Source: Viola odorata
Lineage: Eukaryota > Streptophyta > Magnoliopsida > Malpighiales > Violaceae
Direction of reading: 5' to 3'
DNA length: 64,000 nt
Assembly (NCBI GenBank): GCA_963691705.1
Contig: OY829542.1
Span: forward strand, 26,150,579-26,214,578
Numbering within the stretch: position 1 is the stretch's first letter; each line of letters starts with the position of its first letter. This document shows positions 22,589 through 34,241 of this stretch, piece after piece. The notes beneath the pieces were generated by a model. It was given only the letters and a program-made list of their open reading frames with translations. It was not told the DNA's origin and did not search any database. The position numbers were made by a program, and so were the translations under genes.

Positions 22589-23010
22589 TCATTTCACTAT
22601 ATCTTTTAATGTATAAGGTTCTATTTGCTTTGCCTTTTTATCGGTATTTATAACATTTTGAAGTTTTTCTAAATATTCTCTTTGTGTTTCTGGGTCGTCT
22701 ATCTTCTCTAATAATTCCATTAACAAATCTGCTTCTTTAGTGATGACATTGACTTGCTTGTATGAACAAGAGCATATATTATCTTCATTTTCTTCTTCTT
22801 CTGAGCTATTATCTTCCTCAATAGAATTTTCTTGTATTTCATATAACATTTCACTATCACTACTTAATAACTCATCATCAATTTATGATTCGTTTAGTAG
22901 TTGTATAAGTTTTTCTTTGAATTCTTCTTCACATTCTAAAGCTTGTATATTAGCTTTCATTTTATAATTATTTTTGTAATGTCCTACTTGTCCACATTTA
23001 TAACAGGTAA
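22589..23010 (-). pseudogene. pararetrovirus nucleocapsid part (zinc knuckle, acidic stretch)
   Basis: At 22963-23005 the minus strand encodes CYKCGQVGHYKNNYK, a CCHC knuckle in which the last Cys is replaced by Tyr. This is followed by a Glu/Ser-rich acidic run (SSEEEENEDN) and a coiled-coil-like ELLEKIDD stretch ending in a stop at 22589. Such a knuckle packages nucleic acid in caulimoviruses; the lost Cys fits decay. Confidence 0.75.
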
Positions 23011-23313
23011 GTTGTCTGGTATTTTATTTCCCTTTACCTTTTGTATTATTCTTATATCTTTTCTTATAAAAGGGTTTTTTATAAGGCTTCAAAGTTCTTT
23101 CTTGGTATCTTTCTATATACTTGGGTTTGTAGTTTCTTTTGTATTGCTTTCTCTATTTTTTATAACTTCTTGATGGTGCTCTAATCGTTTCATAACCGTA
23201 TTGTGAACAGAAAGATCCTAATTCTTTTCTATTCTGGAGATTGTCATTTTTCAATTTTGCCTTTAATTTAAGGTCGGTACAAAGATTTAATCCTACATTA
23301 TTAATGAAGGCTA

Positions 23314-23787
23314 TTATTCTTCATATCTTATTACTCCTTTGTTTGCGTCTTTTATCTTTGCTCTAACTTTTTCGGCAAATAACTTGGGGAGTCCTAATAT
23401 AAATTTCTCTTTCCAAAATGGAAGGTTGCAATCTTCCTTTAAGAAAACTTTAGCTAAATACGTGTCTTTATACCATGTGAAGTCTTGTAATTTTGGGCAG
23501 GTTAAATTCATTAGTATTTCAGTAGTTTCTTCCTGAAGTTGATCAGGGTCTCCTATAAAATGTTTTACTACAGAATATATTAGAACATTAGTCGTGTCTT
23601 CTACTACTTCTTCTCCTTCTAATCTAGTTGAATTCATTATATCTAGTTTTTTGTCCATGGTAAGATAATTATCCCACCATCCTTTAAGCATTCCGGAAAA
23701 CCCGGACATTAGTATATAGGCTACTTGTTTATCCGAATTATTTCTCGTTCTATGAGCAGTTGCTGCCATTAGCATAGCTCCTAGCAT
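23314..23787 (-). pseudogene. pararetrovirus coat-protein-like domain
   Basis: 158 codons with VAYILMSGFSGMLKGWWDNY and ETTEILMNLTCPKLQDF, then FWKEKFILGLPKLFAEKV, a pattern of Caulimoviridae capsid domains. The methionine start is internal: homologous reading continues to the right (towards 23900) past a stop. It ends at a stop just before 23314. No functional start or end is visible. Confidence 0.78.
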
Positions 23788-24003
23788 ACTGATTATATTA
23801 TGTTTACTTTGACCGTCTAAGTTCCATTCGTCTATACTTAACCCATCATATTTACTTTATTGTCTAGTGTTTTTCTCTTCTGACTGCATGTCAGGAAAAG
23901 AAGGTCTTGGGTAAAAGTGTTTGACGTTTGGTCTTTGATACCCTTTTCCTTTTAGTCTATTTATTTCTAAACCTTTAAATTGTTCAGTCATTTCGTCTAT
24001 TTT

Positions 24004-24498
24004 TTATTCTGTTAGAACAGTAATCTGATTTTTAGATTCTACTTTTACCTTTTCTAATTTCTCAAGTCTCTGACTGATTTTTCCTAAGAGTATGTCTTCT
24101 TTTGAGAATCTAAAGTCTTCTTTAAATCCTGGTAAAATATTAGGTTTAAATATAGGATTACTGACTTTCAAGAGTTTTTCTATCGGAGTTTTACTCCTTT
24201 CTCCTTTAAAGGTGTGTCCTATACAATGGACTCTATGAGGAGTATTTTCTTCTATTGTATTTAACTGTTGTGCCATCGTATTAAGTAAAATATTTGTATA
24301 ATTGTTCTGTGATTGAATATTTTTTATATCTTTGAGTTTAATTGCTCGGTTTTCTTCTCTTACGTCTCTTATGGGTGACGCAATGATGTCACGATTAAGA
24401 TGTTTTATTTTAATTTCTTCAAACGGTGGATAAACCGCTTTTACTTCTGTGTCCGTTGTAGTTTTCCAAGTCTGTATTGGTGTTTTTATTACGTTAAT
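24004..24498 (-). pseudogene. pararetrovirus polyprotein segment upstream of coat
   Basis: The frame includes AVYPPFEEIKIKHLN, DIIASPI and a predicted coiled coil (ISQRLEKLEKVKVES) before a stop at about 24004. Similar segments sit between movement-protein and coat regions in solendovirus-like polyproteins. The first codons of the methionine-opened frame (to 24507) belong to the LTR of E, so the viral part starts at 24498. The movement protein itself is absent from this window. Confidence 0.65.
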
Positions 24499-25261
24499 TG
24501 ATAGCATGCTTCATAGTCGTGATTTTACCTTCTTTTCTAGCCCTTTCGGGGGAATGATTCTGCCATTTAACCCTTATTTCTATCTTTATTGCAGATCAAC
24601 GCCAATAGAAGGAAAAGATAAAAAAGAAGCATTTTTGGAGTATTTCTGAGGATTTCCAGCGTCAAGGCCTAGAAGAACAGATTATCGTTGAGCCCATGAT
24701 GCTAACCAGACCAATGAGCTGTCTCTCACCCGCGATAAGTCTGCTTCTTCTCTTAAGTGAAAACCAAAGAGGAGCATCTTCAAAGATCCGCACGGGATTC
24801 CATGCGCTTCTAGAAGATGCCAGGCGTGCCAGAGATCCAGAATATTCCTTTGAAAGGACATGTGCTGTCAATTCCCCATTGCTTCTCTCTCCCCTTAGCT
24901 ATTTTATCCCCTAGCTAGTTTTAGCCTACATAAGCATAGTTTTAGGGTTTTTGTAAGGACGACTGTCCAAGGATATTTTACATCACTTCATCTTTTACCC
25001 TAATTTCTAGGGATCTTATTCTCTTGGTATTTGAAGCAACCGCCGGTTTGTAAAGGAGCAAGCTTTCCTCCTTGATTATTAATTAATCCTTCGGTTTCTT
25101 CTAATCCCTTTCCTTTTATTCCCTTTATTGCATGATTATTACTATCTACTGTTCATATTATAGTATGAGTAGCTAAATACCACCCTCTTAGTAAATGGTG
25201 TTTCAAGGGTTGTAAGGTTCGGTTAGGAGGCCTAATGCATGCTTAATATATTCTCTGGTTG
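24499..25261 (+). repeat. left part of the 5' LTR of E
   Basis: It starts TGATAGCATGC next to the broken viral frame. It aligns with the solo LTR 38404-39943: both have the AGCTAGTT/CTAGTTAGCT block, a TTAGGGTT stretch, CAAGGGTTG(T/C)AAGG and a rightward landmark GCCTTAATG/GCCTAATGC. It is interrupted at 25257-25261 by element B. Confidence 0.75.
25257..25261. repeat. target-site duplication of element B
   Basis: GGTTG at 25257-25261 and again at 36327-36331, on either side of B. It assumes the B LTR starts TATTGCTACCC (a changed TG) as the homologue of TGTTGCAACCC in A. Confidence 0.7.
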
Positions 25262-28037
25262 TATTGCTACCCGATTTTGGATTTAAAATTTTTCATTTGT
25301 CGCATTTCTGTCATCAATTTTCTAAAATCGTACTTCCATTTATTTACATCAATCTGATGTTTATTTTTACGCTTAATGTCATTTAAATTTTATTCCATAC
25401 TTTTTTTGCGTTTTTTATCACTTTTTCTGTTCGCACCCGTATCGGTTCCGAGTCAAATTCTCGAAACCGAGGGTCGGACAATTTCACTCGTTAGTTACTT
25501 AGTTTTTATTATTATTTTAACTCGCACCATTTTATTGCATTTCACCCAATTTATGTTTTTAGCATTTCTTACTTACGTGGGAATTTTTATCAAGCTATTC
25601 AGCGAACTTTTCATCACTGTGTGTTAATTATTTCAGCCTATTTTATTCTGCATTTTAGCATTTTGGTCCGAGTTTTATCCATCTTCAGGCGGAATTACCC
25701 GAACCGTTGACTCGAACCAATAATAAATAGTCTCCTCTCTAGACATCAAACTATCGCCGCTCTACCCTCCCTGCTCACTTATCCATCACTATCACTCACC
25801 AGCAGACCCCCATCGCCGATTTCTATCGCCGTCTGCCTCGTTCTCTCCCCACAACCCAACGGCTAGATGCCTCTCTACTCCCCTACTCCTTCGGCAAAGC
25901 TTCATCCTTTGGCCCATCCCTCTATAAATCCCTCTTTATTCTCACCAGAAAGGGGGGAGGGACACAAAAATTCACACATCTCCTCCCACGCCAATTCACA
26001 CCTTCCAAATCATCTCACTCTCACCTCTGTAAAATTAAATCCAAGCAACCCAGTCAATTCAATCCCTCCTTTGTAGCAAATTCAATCCAACCCACTGCAA
26101 AAATTAAAATCCAAACACCCTATGCCAATTAAATCAAAATCCAATCCATGGCAAAATTAAACTCAAATTAAATGAAAAAAAACCAATCGGCCATCCCACA
26201 CCCAGCCGCAGCGCCCACCGCCGCATCATCACACCCAGCCGCATCGCCGGCCAGCCACGCCACCACCAAGCCGCGCCACCTCCGGAGCAAACCAGCCACA
26301 CCGCACCTTCACCACACCCAATCCTTGCCAAACCGAAATTGGCCATCCCAAGCCGCGCCACCGCATCAATCCACCGCAATCCAGCAGTGCCACGGCCGAA
26401 ATCAGATGCAATCAAGCCGCGCCACCGCCTCAATCCGCCGCAATCCAGCAGTGCCACGACCGAAATCAGACGCAATCAAGCCGCGCCACCGCCTCAATCC
26501 GCCGCAATCCAGCAGTGCCACAACCGCCGCCTCAATCGTCCCGTCAATACCCCATTCTGCCACAACCACCGCTGCGGCCAAATCATCCCATCACCACCCA
26601 ACCGTCGCTGCTAACATCTCGCCGCCCAGCCATAATCCAAGTCCACCCAGTCACTATTTAATCCAAACCAAAGAAGAAGGAAAGAAGAAAAGAAAATAAC
26701 GGGAAACAGAGAGAAGGGGAAGGTCTACGGCAAGGAGATAAAAGAAAAGGGAAAGAAAATAGAGAAGAAGAGAAGAAAGTGAAGCTGCGTTGACCAAAGG
26801 AAAAAAAAGAAAAATAGAGGGGTTGGGCAACGGCCCACCAAGAGAAGGAAAGGAAGCTGGGCCTGCTCAGACCCAGAAAGGAAATGCTTGGGCGTGCGCC
26901 CAAGTGCAGAAGAAGTGGGCTGGGTTTAGTCCAGCCCGTGGGCCCATTCCTCGGCCCAGTTGGCCGAACCCAACTTTGTCGTATTTATTCATTTCTTCGT
27001 ACCAATCTTTCGTATGCTTGTACTATTTATTTAAATTTTCGCATGCTTGCACTGTTTATTTATTTTCCGCGCACACACTATTTTCGCATACTTATACTGT
27101 TTATTTATTTTTCCGCACTTGTACTGTTTATTTATTTTTCGCACACTTGTACTGTTTATTTACTTCCGCGCCCGCATTGTTTATTTTTCATATTTTCGTA
27201 TGCTTGTACTGTTTATTTAATTTTCGCATGCTTGTACCATTTATTTATTTTCGTATGCTTGCATGTTTAATTATTATTTTCGTATGTTCGCATGTTTATT
27301 TATTTTCGTATGTTTTTGCATGTTTAATTATTTTGCTTACGTTTAATCGTCAAAAATACTTATTTCACTTGCGTGCGTGCAATAATTTTGATACCGATTA
27401 TTTGAACACTTGTACTATTTAACTAATTATCTTTGCATGCTTTAGAATATTTAAATAATTATTCCGCTCGCATTTAATCATTAAAATTAATTATTTCACT
27501 CGCAACAAGTCATTAAATATTTATCTACTTTTTTTCCGAAATAATAATCTCGACTATGTAGGGCAAATCAATCAATGCCCTTCACAAGTACGCCTCAAAA
27601 CTTCGTCCAAAAAGGGTATATCCGCCCGATATCCCTCCACAAGTAAACATTTCTTACTCTTATTTATTTCACGCTTTTTACGCTCGTATGCATGACTATT
27701 TAGAATTGTTAAAATTTATCCGTTGGGCATGATTATTAAATTAGAACTTCTTATTTTTCAAGCATAATTAAACACCTCTCCGGTAACCTTTTTAGGATGT
27801 GACTCGGGTGCCTAACACCTTCTCGAGTCCATAGTACGACCCCGAACCGCTGTTCTCGGGTTCAGACCCACTTCGCCTTAGCTTTTCATTTTTTATGCAT
27901 GACTTTAGGTTCCCTAAACCTAGAAACAAATTAGGGTGGCGACTTCATTGCATTATGTGAGATGAGTCCCATTTCGTCTCACATCTCGTCCCAAACCCGC
28001 GTCGCATTAGGAAAAATTCTAAAAATGGGGTGCGACA
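25262..28037 (+). repeat. 5' LTR of element B, 2.8 kb
   Basis: It ends GGGGTGCGACA just before the PBS. A TATA-like TCTATAAATC is at 25921-25930. The stretch 26170-26690 is rich in CCGCC/GCCACC and gives long Pro/Ala/Ser-rich frames; the same is found in the 3' LTR, so these are LTR sequence, not a gene. From 26990 to 27420 come many TATTTATT/CGTATGCTTG repeats. Confidence 0.85.
25920..25930 (+). promoter_or_regulatory. TATA box of the B LTR
   Basis: CTCTATAAATC at 25920-25930, repeated at 34554-34563 in the 3' LTR. It would drive rightward transcription. Confidence 0.55.
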
Positions 28038-28040
28038 GTT

Positions 28041-28058
28041 TGGCGACTTCACTAGGGA
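28041..28058 (+). other. primer binding site of B (tRNA-Arg-like)
   Basis: TGGCGACTTCACTAGGGA, three bases after the LTR end. The canonical tRNA-Arg site of Ogre is TGGCGACTCCACTGGGG. Confidence 0.75.
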
Positions 28059-28569
28059 CAATAGGGTCGGAGCCGGAATTATTTTTGAGGTGTTTACTTT
28101 TTTCAATAGATTGTTAAATTTATTCCATATGATTTTTGTACATGATTAATTGTTTTTCATATATTTAATTCTTGTATTATCACATGATTTTTTATGCATG
28201 ATTATTGTTTTTATTTGTTAGTAAATTGTTCACATGATTCGTTGTTATTCGCTTTCATAAACTGTCATTCATATGCATTTCACGCATAATCCCTATCACC
28301 GGGCATTTCCAAATAAGATTAGGAGGTTAGTAGTGAAGTCCTGGGATATGTGTCCCAGTAAGTTTTCACGAACCCCAAACTTGGACTTGAACCCCTAAAT
28401 GGATTGAGCGCCCCGATTCTTTGATGTTTCGGTAAGCAATCACATATCCATTTACTGAGGGACCACTTTTATGGTATCGTCCGGGAGCCTTCCAGCCAGT
28501 TAGAAGTAGTAGATGTCACCCCAGCATATGCATCATTTTGAAATGCATATATTGCGACTTTGTTTCGCT
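28059..28569 (+). other. leader of element B next to the PBS
   Basis: No gene seen. It is homologous to 11280-11770 of A. Confidence 0.6.
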
Positions 28570-29190
28570 TTTCCACTAATTTCTCAAAAATTTCCATTTA
28601 CAACTGATTTCTCAAATTTTCCACAAATAATTTCCCAAATTTTTCCGCGTTTTACAAATAGTTTATCAAAATTTTCACGTTACACAAATGATTTCGCAAT
28701 TTTTCCACATTTATAAACTTTTTGCAAAATTTTCCACATTGGAAACCTTTTTTCCGCAAACTGTTCAAGTTGGCAATTTTTTCCACAAAATTTCCATATT
28801 GGCAAAGTCACATTTGCAAAAAAATTTGCAATTTCTCCACATTCGCTTTTTTTTTTTGCAATGTCTCCATATTGGCCAATTTTTCCACAATTTCTCAATA
28901 TCTATAAATTTTTCCGCAAACCTTCACATGTACAATTTTCCGCAATTTTTCGCGCTTCCAAAATTTCTCCACAATTTTTCCGCGTGTCAAATTTTTTCCG
29001 CAATTTTTACACGTGTCAAATGTTTTCGCAATTTCCCCACATGAGACAAATTTCTCCACAACTTTCCATGTGTATAAACTTTTCTGCAATCTTGCACGTG
29101 TATCAATTTTTCCGCAATGTTTCCTGTGTATAAATTTTCCCATAATTTTTCCCTGTCTGCAACTTTCTCCGTAATTTTTCCCTGTTTGTG
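28570..29190 (+). repeat. AT-rich leader repeats of element B
   Basis: About 20-25 imperfect copies of motifs like TTTCCGCAATTTTTCCACAT with a spacing of ~25-35 bp. It is the counterpart of 10560-11260 in A. Confidence 0.85.
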
Positions 29191-31930
29191 ATTTCTATTG
29201 CCATTACTATTCACATTTTACTCTTTTGATTTATTAAATCATCATTCTGATTTTCAGTCCATTATGGATCTAGATGCTACTAATTAGTTTCCTTTCTTTC
29301 CCACTCAGAACAAAGGCATGAAGGGGAGCTTGGCCAATAGTCGAGCCTACGACTATAAACAAGGGCGCTCTAAGGGAGGCAACCCACGTGTTCTTGTCAA
29401 ATATTTCAATTTTTGTCAGTTTTAATTTTTAATTCCTAATTTTGGGATATCCTTCCCTCCAGACTTACTATTTAATTCCCCATTTATTTCAGGTGCAATG
29501 AGAATTGTAAATTGGGGGGCAAGCAGTTGGAATGACAACCAGAAGAAGGCAACATAGAGTATCCACGATTGAACACATTGTACCGGGGGGCAGCGGTGCC
29601 TGAATGGATTTTTCTTTCCACATCAAATTTCCTGCGGGCAGCAACGCCCAAATAGAACTTTCATTTTTGTTCCCCATTGAGATCTCAATGGTCACTAACA
29701 TCCCAATATAATTCCGCAAAGCATGAATGGGTCTGGACATCCGATCAGAATCATGACGTGCTTGCCAATACGCCTCACTAGAAAAGGGAGAGTTTAAAAC
29801 CTATTGATTACGTTGTCCATTTTCCTAAATCATTCTTCAATTCTACCCATTGTTTCTCCCTTATTTTTGCAGAAACTCGAATCATACCATGATTACTTGC
29901 ATAATGCTTAGCGAGATGAAGGAATCCTCCTCTTATCAACTCTTGAATGACCATCCTGTGTGCCCTTACTGCCCTGCCACTTGTATCAGGGAAGTCCATT
30001 ATACATTCTACACAGGGGGGCAACCTTTTGGAAACGCCCCACTTTCATCCATTGCAGCAGCTCAGTCCCCCCTATTTTCATCCATTGTGGCACCCTGCCC
30101 TGGTCTCAATCTACATGAACATGGCAGTGGGCATCAACGTCAGAATGAGGTTTACATTCATATTTCCGCGGCAGCATCCTTGCTCCGACCTCGCGGCCCC
30201 ACCGCACACATCTAGAGAAGTCCATTCATCTCTCTACCTCTTTCATTTTTGTACAATCATTCATTCCCGCATTGGGGGGAAATTCTTTTTAATCATTCAT
30301 AAATTTTCATGAGTGGTCATACCCTCACATTTTTTGTGAAAATTGCTAAAACTGTTAAGATTTGTTACAAAATGTGCAAAAGATTCTTTAAATAAAATCC
30401 ACACTACCCCTAAAATTTTTAAACCTTCCTTAAATTGAGCATGTTCAACATGTTAATGTATCATGGATAACTTGTGTATCCATTGGAAATTGTATGACAT
30501 GCCTGATCTCGCCTGCTAGCTCTTATATCTGCAGCGTGTTTAGACGTAAGCAGTCATATATACATCCATGTGAGCATTTTGGGCCTCCACACCTTATTTC
30601 TTTCGTATGTGCAAATGCCAAACTAAGTGCTAGTTGGATTTGCATAATATCCAGGGTACATGCACCATTAGCCATGGGATAGCAGTAAAATGACATTGGA
30701 CTTTGCTCTTTCTTCCATTTTCATTTTTTTAAAGACAATGAGCAGTGCCTGACTGAGATGGCTAACCAGAGGAAGAGTGCACAGCGAACTCAGTTTGCGC
30801 AAGAAGGGATGCGAAAGCTCTAAGGATTGTTGATGGCTAGTGCTAGAAGAAGGCCGAATAAAAACAAGAGACGAGGGCCTCAGCCTTAAACTAGAATTGA
30901 AGAAACTCGGCACAAAAACTGTACTTGCTTTGCTTGCTGATGTGTTTTGTGCTCGGGAAAAAAAAAAAGGAGAAGAGAAAGAAAAAGAAGAAAAAAATCC
31001 AAAGTGTTCAAAGAACACAACGAAACAAAAGAAGAAGCAAGCGCAAAAAGGGCCCCAGGGGTCAGCTCATAAAAAAAAAAACCTCCATCGAGAAATCACC
31101 CCGTGAAGATTCAAAAAAAACTTTAGCACAGTTCCCTCAAAAGCAATCAAGAAGGGGCATCCTCAATGAAGATCAGAGAACTAGGGCGCCTTGTCCTCAG
31201 AAAAAATCAAAAAGAAAAGCATCTCCAGTAAGGGTCCAAGAATCTACGCGCTACACCCTCAAAATGGTCGCAGGAAGAAGCATCCCTAGCAAAGACTGAA
31301 GGACTTGTGCACGTTATTCCCACTGTGGTCAATCAACAGGCTCTGTTCATTGAGAAAAATATTCACTTCTCCTCCCCCAGCAAAGTCCTTTCGATTATAT
31401 GAAGGCCCATGCATGTGCATCTTCATATGAAGTTTATTCACTCGGATTGACATTGCAAATCTGACTTTATGCTATGTGTGTTGCATTTTTATGAGTGTAA
31501 ACACATAGCCTTACTTCTGAGAGTGAGCGCAAACACCAATATCCGGTAAGGATTGCTTACGTCCACATGTTGTGGGAAAGTCTTCTCCTTGAGGTCGTTA
31601 TCTCCTAGGCAAGATGTAGATGCTTTTCTAGGCTTGTGTCAAGCATGCTTATATGATAGAAACTGGATGACATGTTCTCCAGAAATGCATAAACTTGTTG
31701 AACCTTCTCTCGATAGGGAAGTGGTTTTTATAAAATACTGGGGGCAAACCTTAGGGTAGTGTGGGAATACCTTCATATACAACATAAATGATTTGATCTC
31801 ATTAAATTTTCCATTTATCAATTGATTTCTCTTTTTCCATCCATTACTGCTTTGTGTTTGTTTCCTCCCTATTTGCAGGATATAGATACGCGTTAGTGGA
31901 ATATCACATTGTGATCCATCTTCCCCACCT
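29191..31930 (+). other. internal non-coding region of element B
   Basis: No retroelement domain was recognised. It follows the interior of A step by step, but the gag-bearing part of A (about 9030-10500) is missing; the sequence passes from the leader (29280) directly to the landmark AGTCGAGCCTACGACTAT (29340). A Lys-rich stretch at 30940-31090 reflects A-rich sequence. Confidence 0.6.
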
Positions 31931-32150
31931 TCCTATCGACATTCGAATGGAGTACGTTACCACTCCTTAATCAACTTCGTGTAGCGGCCCATCTCCCCCA
32001 CCGTCCAATGAAAACCCGAATGGAGCACGTTACCACTCCCCACTCAACTTCGTACGGCGGATCACGCTTCCCCGTCATCCAACCCAAACATCCGAATGGA
32101 GTACGGTACCACTCCACAATCAACTTGGTGTGGCGAATCACGCTTCCCCA
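31931..32150 (+). repeat. ~80-bp degenerate repeats of B
   Basis: Three copies containing CGAATGGAGTACGTTACCAC, then CAACTTCGTGT(A/G)GCGG and a C-rich part. It corresponds to 4241-4600 of A and directly precedes the 35-bp array. Confidence 0.75.
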
Positions 32151-33115
32151 CCTTTCAAACTTTAGTGTGGAGGTTCAAAACCCCACCTTTCAAACTTTTG
32201 GGTGGCGGTTCAAACCCCACACTTCAAACTTTCGTGTGGCGGTTCAAAACCCCACCTTTCAAACTTTTGTGTGGTGGTTCAAAACCCCACATAACAAAAC
32301 TTTGTGTGGAGGTTCAAAACCCCACATTTAAAAAATTCGTGTGGCGGTTCAAAACCCCACCTTTCAAACTTTTGTGTGGTGGTTCAAAACCCCACATATC
32401 AAAACTTTGTGTGGAGGTTCAAAACCCCACATTTCAAAAATTCGTGTGGCAGTTCAAAACCCCACCTTTCAAACTTTTGTGTGGTGGTTCAAAACCCCAC
32501 ATATCAAAACTTTATGTGGAGGTTCAAAACCCCACATTTCAAAAATTCGTGTGGCGGTTCAAACCCCACATATCAAAACTTTGTGTGAAGGTTCAAAACC
32601 CCACATTTCCAAAAATTGTGTGGCGGTTCAAACCCCACTCTTCAAACTTTGTGTGGTGGTTCAAAACGCCACATATCAAAACTTTGTGTGGCGGTTCAAA
32701 TCCCATTCTTCAAACTTTGTGTGGTGGTTCAAACCCCATTCTTCAAACTTTGTGTGGTGGTTCAAAACCCCACCTGTCAAATTTTGCGTGGCGGTCCAAA
32801 ACCCCACCTTTCAATAAACTTTGTGTGGCGGTTCAAAACCCCACCTCTCAAACTTTTGTGTGGCGGTTCAAAACCCCACATGTCAAAACTTTGCGTGGCG
32901 GTTCAAAAACCCACCTTTCAAACTTCATGTGGCGGTTCAAAACCCCACCTTTCGAACCTTTGTGTGGCGGTTCAAAACCCCACCTTTCAAATTTCGTGTG
33001 GCGGTTCAAAACCCCACCTTTCAAACTTTTGTGTGGCGGTTCAAAACCCCACTCTTCACAACTTCGTGTGGCGGTTCAAAACCCCACCTTTCAATATTTC
33101 GTGTGGCGGTTTACA
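32151..33115 (+). repeat. tandem array, 34-35-bp unit, about 28 copies
   Basis: Units such as GGTTCAAAACCCCACCTTTC plus AAACTTTTGTGTGGC. In 32170-32570 three variants (GTGGCGG, GTGGTGG, GTGGAGG types) recur in fixed order, a ~104-bp trimeric repeat. The right part is more homogeneous (GTGGCGG type). It is open in all three plus-strand frames over long stretches because the unit has no stop in this direction. Confidence 0.95.
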
Positions 33116-33420
33116 CCTCTATTCACCAACCCTAAACAACCAAGCAAAGCCTCCATCCGGAGCACCAAGCCGCGAATCCGCGCACCATCCAAGCAAAGCC
33201 TCCAGCTGGAGCATAAACCGACATCTGACGGGCAGCAGCGTCCGGAAGGGTCTCGCATCAACCTCCCAGTGGGCAGCAGCGTCCGAGTGGAGTTTTCAAT
33301 TTTCTACATCAACCTCCGACGGGCAGCAGCGTCTGAAGAAGGATTTCAGGAGGGCAACAACGCCTAAGTGAAGTTTACTTTTCTGTAATTTACTTTCCTG
33401 TAATTTACTTTCCTGCATTG
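33116..33420 (+). repeat. short repeats with GGGCAGCAGCGTC core
   Basis: Three copies of GGGCAGCAGCGTC, each followed by related sequence (33231, 33280, 33320 area), then three copies of TTTACTTTCCTGTAA-like sequence. No gene seen. Confidence 0.65.
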
Positions 33421-33870
33421 AATGTTGACGCGGCTCAGTCCCGCAACATGCGTCTGTTTGAATGTTGACGTGGCTCAGTCCCGCAACATACATCTGTTCA
33501 ACATGCGTCTTTTCAGGTCGCGTAAGCGGTTCGTCCCCATGCGATGTCTTTTTTTTAACATGTTGTAAGCGGTTTGTCCCCACAACATGCGTCTTTTCAG
33601 GTCGCGTAAGCGGTTCGTCCCCACGCGATTGTCTTTTTTAACATGTTGTAAGCGGTTCGTCCCCACAACATGCGTCTTTCTAAGTCACGTAAGCAGTTCG
33701 TCCCCATGTGATGTCATGTCAACCATGTTGTAAGCGGTTCGTCCCCACAACATGTGTCTCGTCCCCACAACTTGTCTTTTCAAAGGTGTGAAAGGTCACG
33801 TCCCTCACATCATGTCTTTTTAAACGTTGTGATTGGTCACGTCCCCACAATATGTCCTCTTTCAAACATT
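33421..33870 (+). repeat. tandem repeats, ~40/85-bp unit
   Basis: Repeated GTAAGCGGTTCGTCCCCAC with alternating ACATGTTGTAAGCGG and CAGGTCGCGTAAGCGG halves, giving a two-part unit of about 85 bp, decaying to CACGTCCC-containing units on the right. It is not seen in the truncated A. Confidence 0.85.
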
Positions 33871-33988
33871 TAAATTTTCATAGTTGAATCAGAGATACAT
33901 CAGCATCAAACAAACACTCGAACGTCAATCAGCTACGGCCTACGAGTACGACCCTCGACGTAGCTGAGGTTTGCTTTTCCGCATATAC

Positions 33989-34241
33989 ATTTTCTGCATC
34001 AGCGTCCGTGATTGCGATAGCCTCGCCCGGATACCTTTACTTTTCAGCATCAGCGTCCATGGTTGTGATAACCTCGCCCGGATACCTTTACTTTTCAGCA
34101 TCAGTGTCCGTGATTGCGATAGCCTCACCCGGATACCTTTACTTTTCTGCATCAGCGTCCGTGATTGCGATAGCCTCGCCCGGATACCTTTACGTTTCTG
34201 CATCAGCGTCCGTGATTGCAATAGCCTCGCCCGAATACCTT
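33989..34241 (+). repeat. tandem array, 51-bp unit, about 5 copies
   Basis: Units start CTTTTCAGCATCAGCGTCC at 34040, 34091, 34142 and 34193, so the period is exactly 51. As 51 is a multiple of three, both strands stay open and give 17-residue peptide repeats. The last unit runs straight into a truncated LTR at 34242. Confidence 0.92.

Larger units (their letters stand above)
18867..24498 (-). mobile_element. endogenous caulimovirus-like pararetrovirus, decayed
   Basis: A minus-strand run of Caulimoviridae-type domains in viral order: pre-coat region, coat-like domain, acidic region with zinc knuckle, protease, RT, RNase H and a C-terminal region. There are no LTRs and no integrase, as expected for this family. 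The order fits solendovirus or florendovirus-like members, but the genus is not decided. Stops and frame changes interrupt all parts, the 3' end is cut by element A at 18866, the 5' end by element E at 24499, and a hAT element splits it at 21092-21733. The stretches 22301-22588, 23011-23313 and 23788-24003 belong to the same provirus but have no clean frame. It is a relic in the genome, not a complete virus. Confidence 0.9.

Noticed and set aside
26172..26699. Pro/Ala/Ser-rich frame as a host extensin-like gene
   Set aside because: It lies in the LTR of B and is repeated in the 3' LTR (34805-35300), with no signal peptide.
26790..27422. Frame with repeated CTVYLF-like motifs as a membrane protein
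   Set aside because: It comes from CTTGTACTGTTTATTTATTTT repeats in the LTR and is duplicated at 35250-35707 and, inverted, at 12463-12718.
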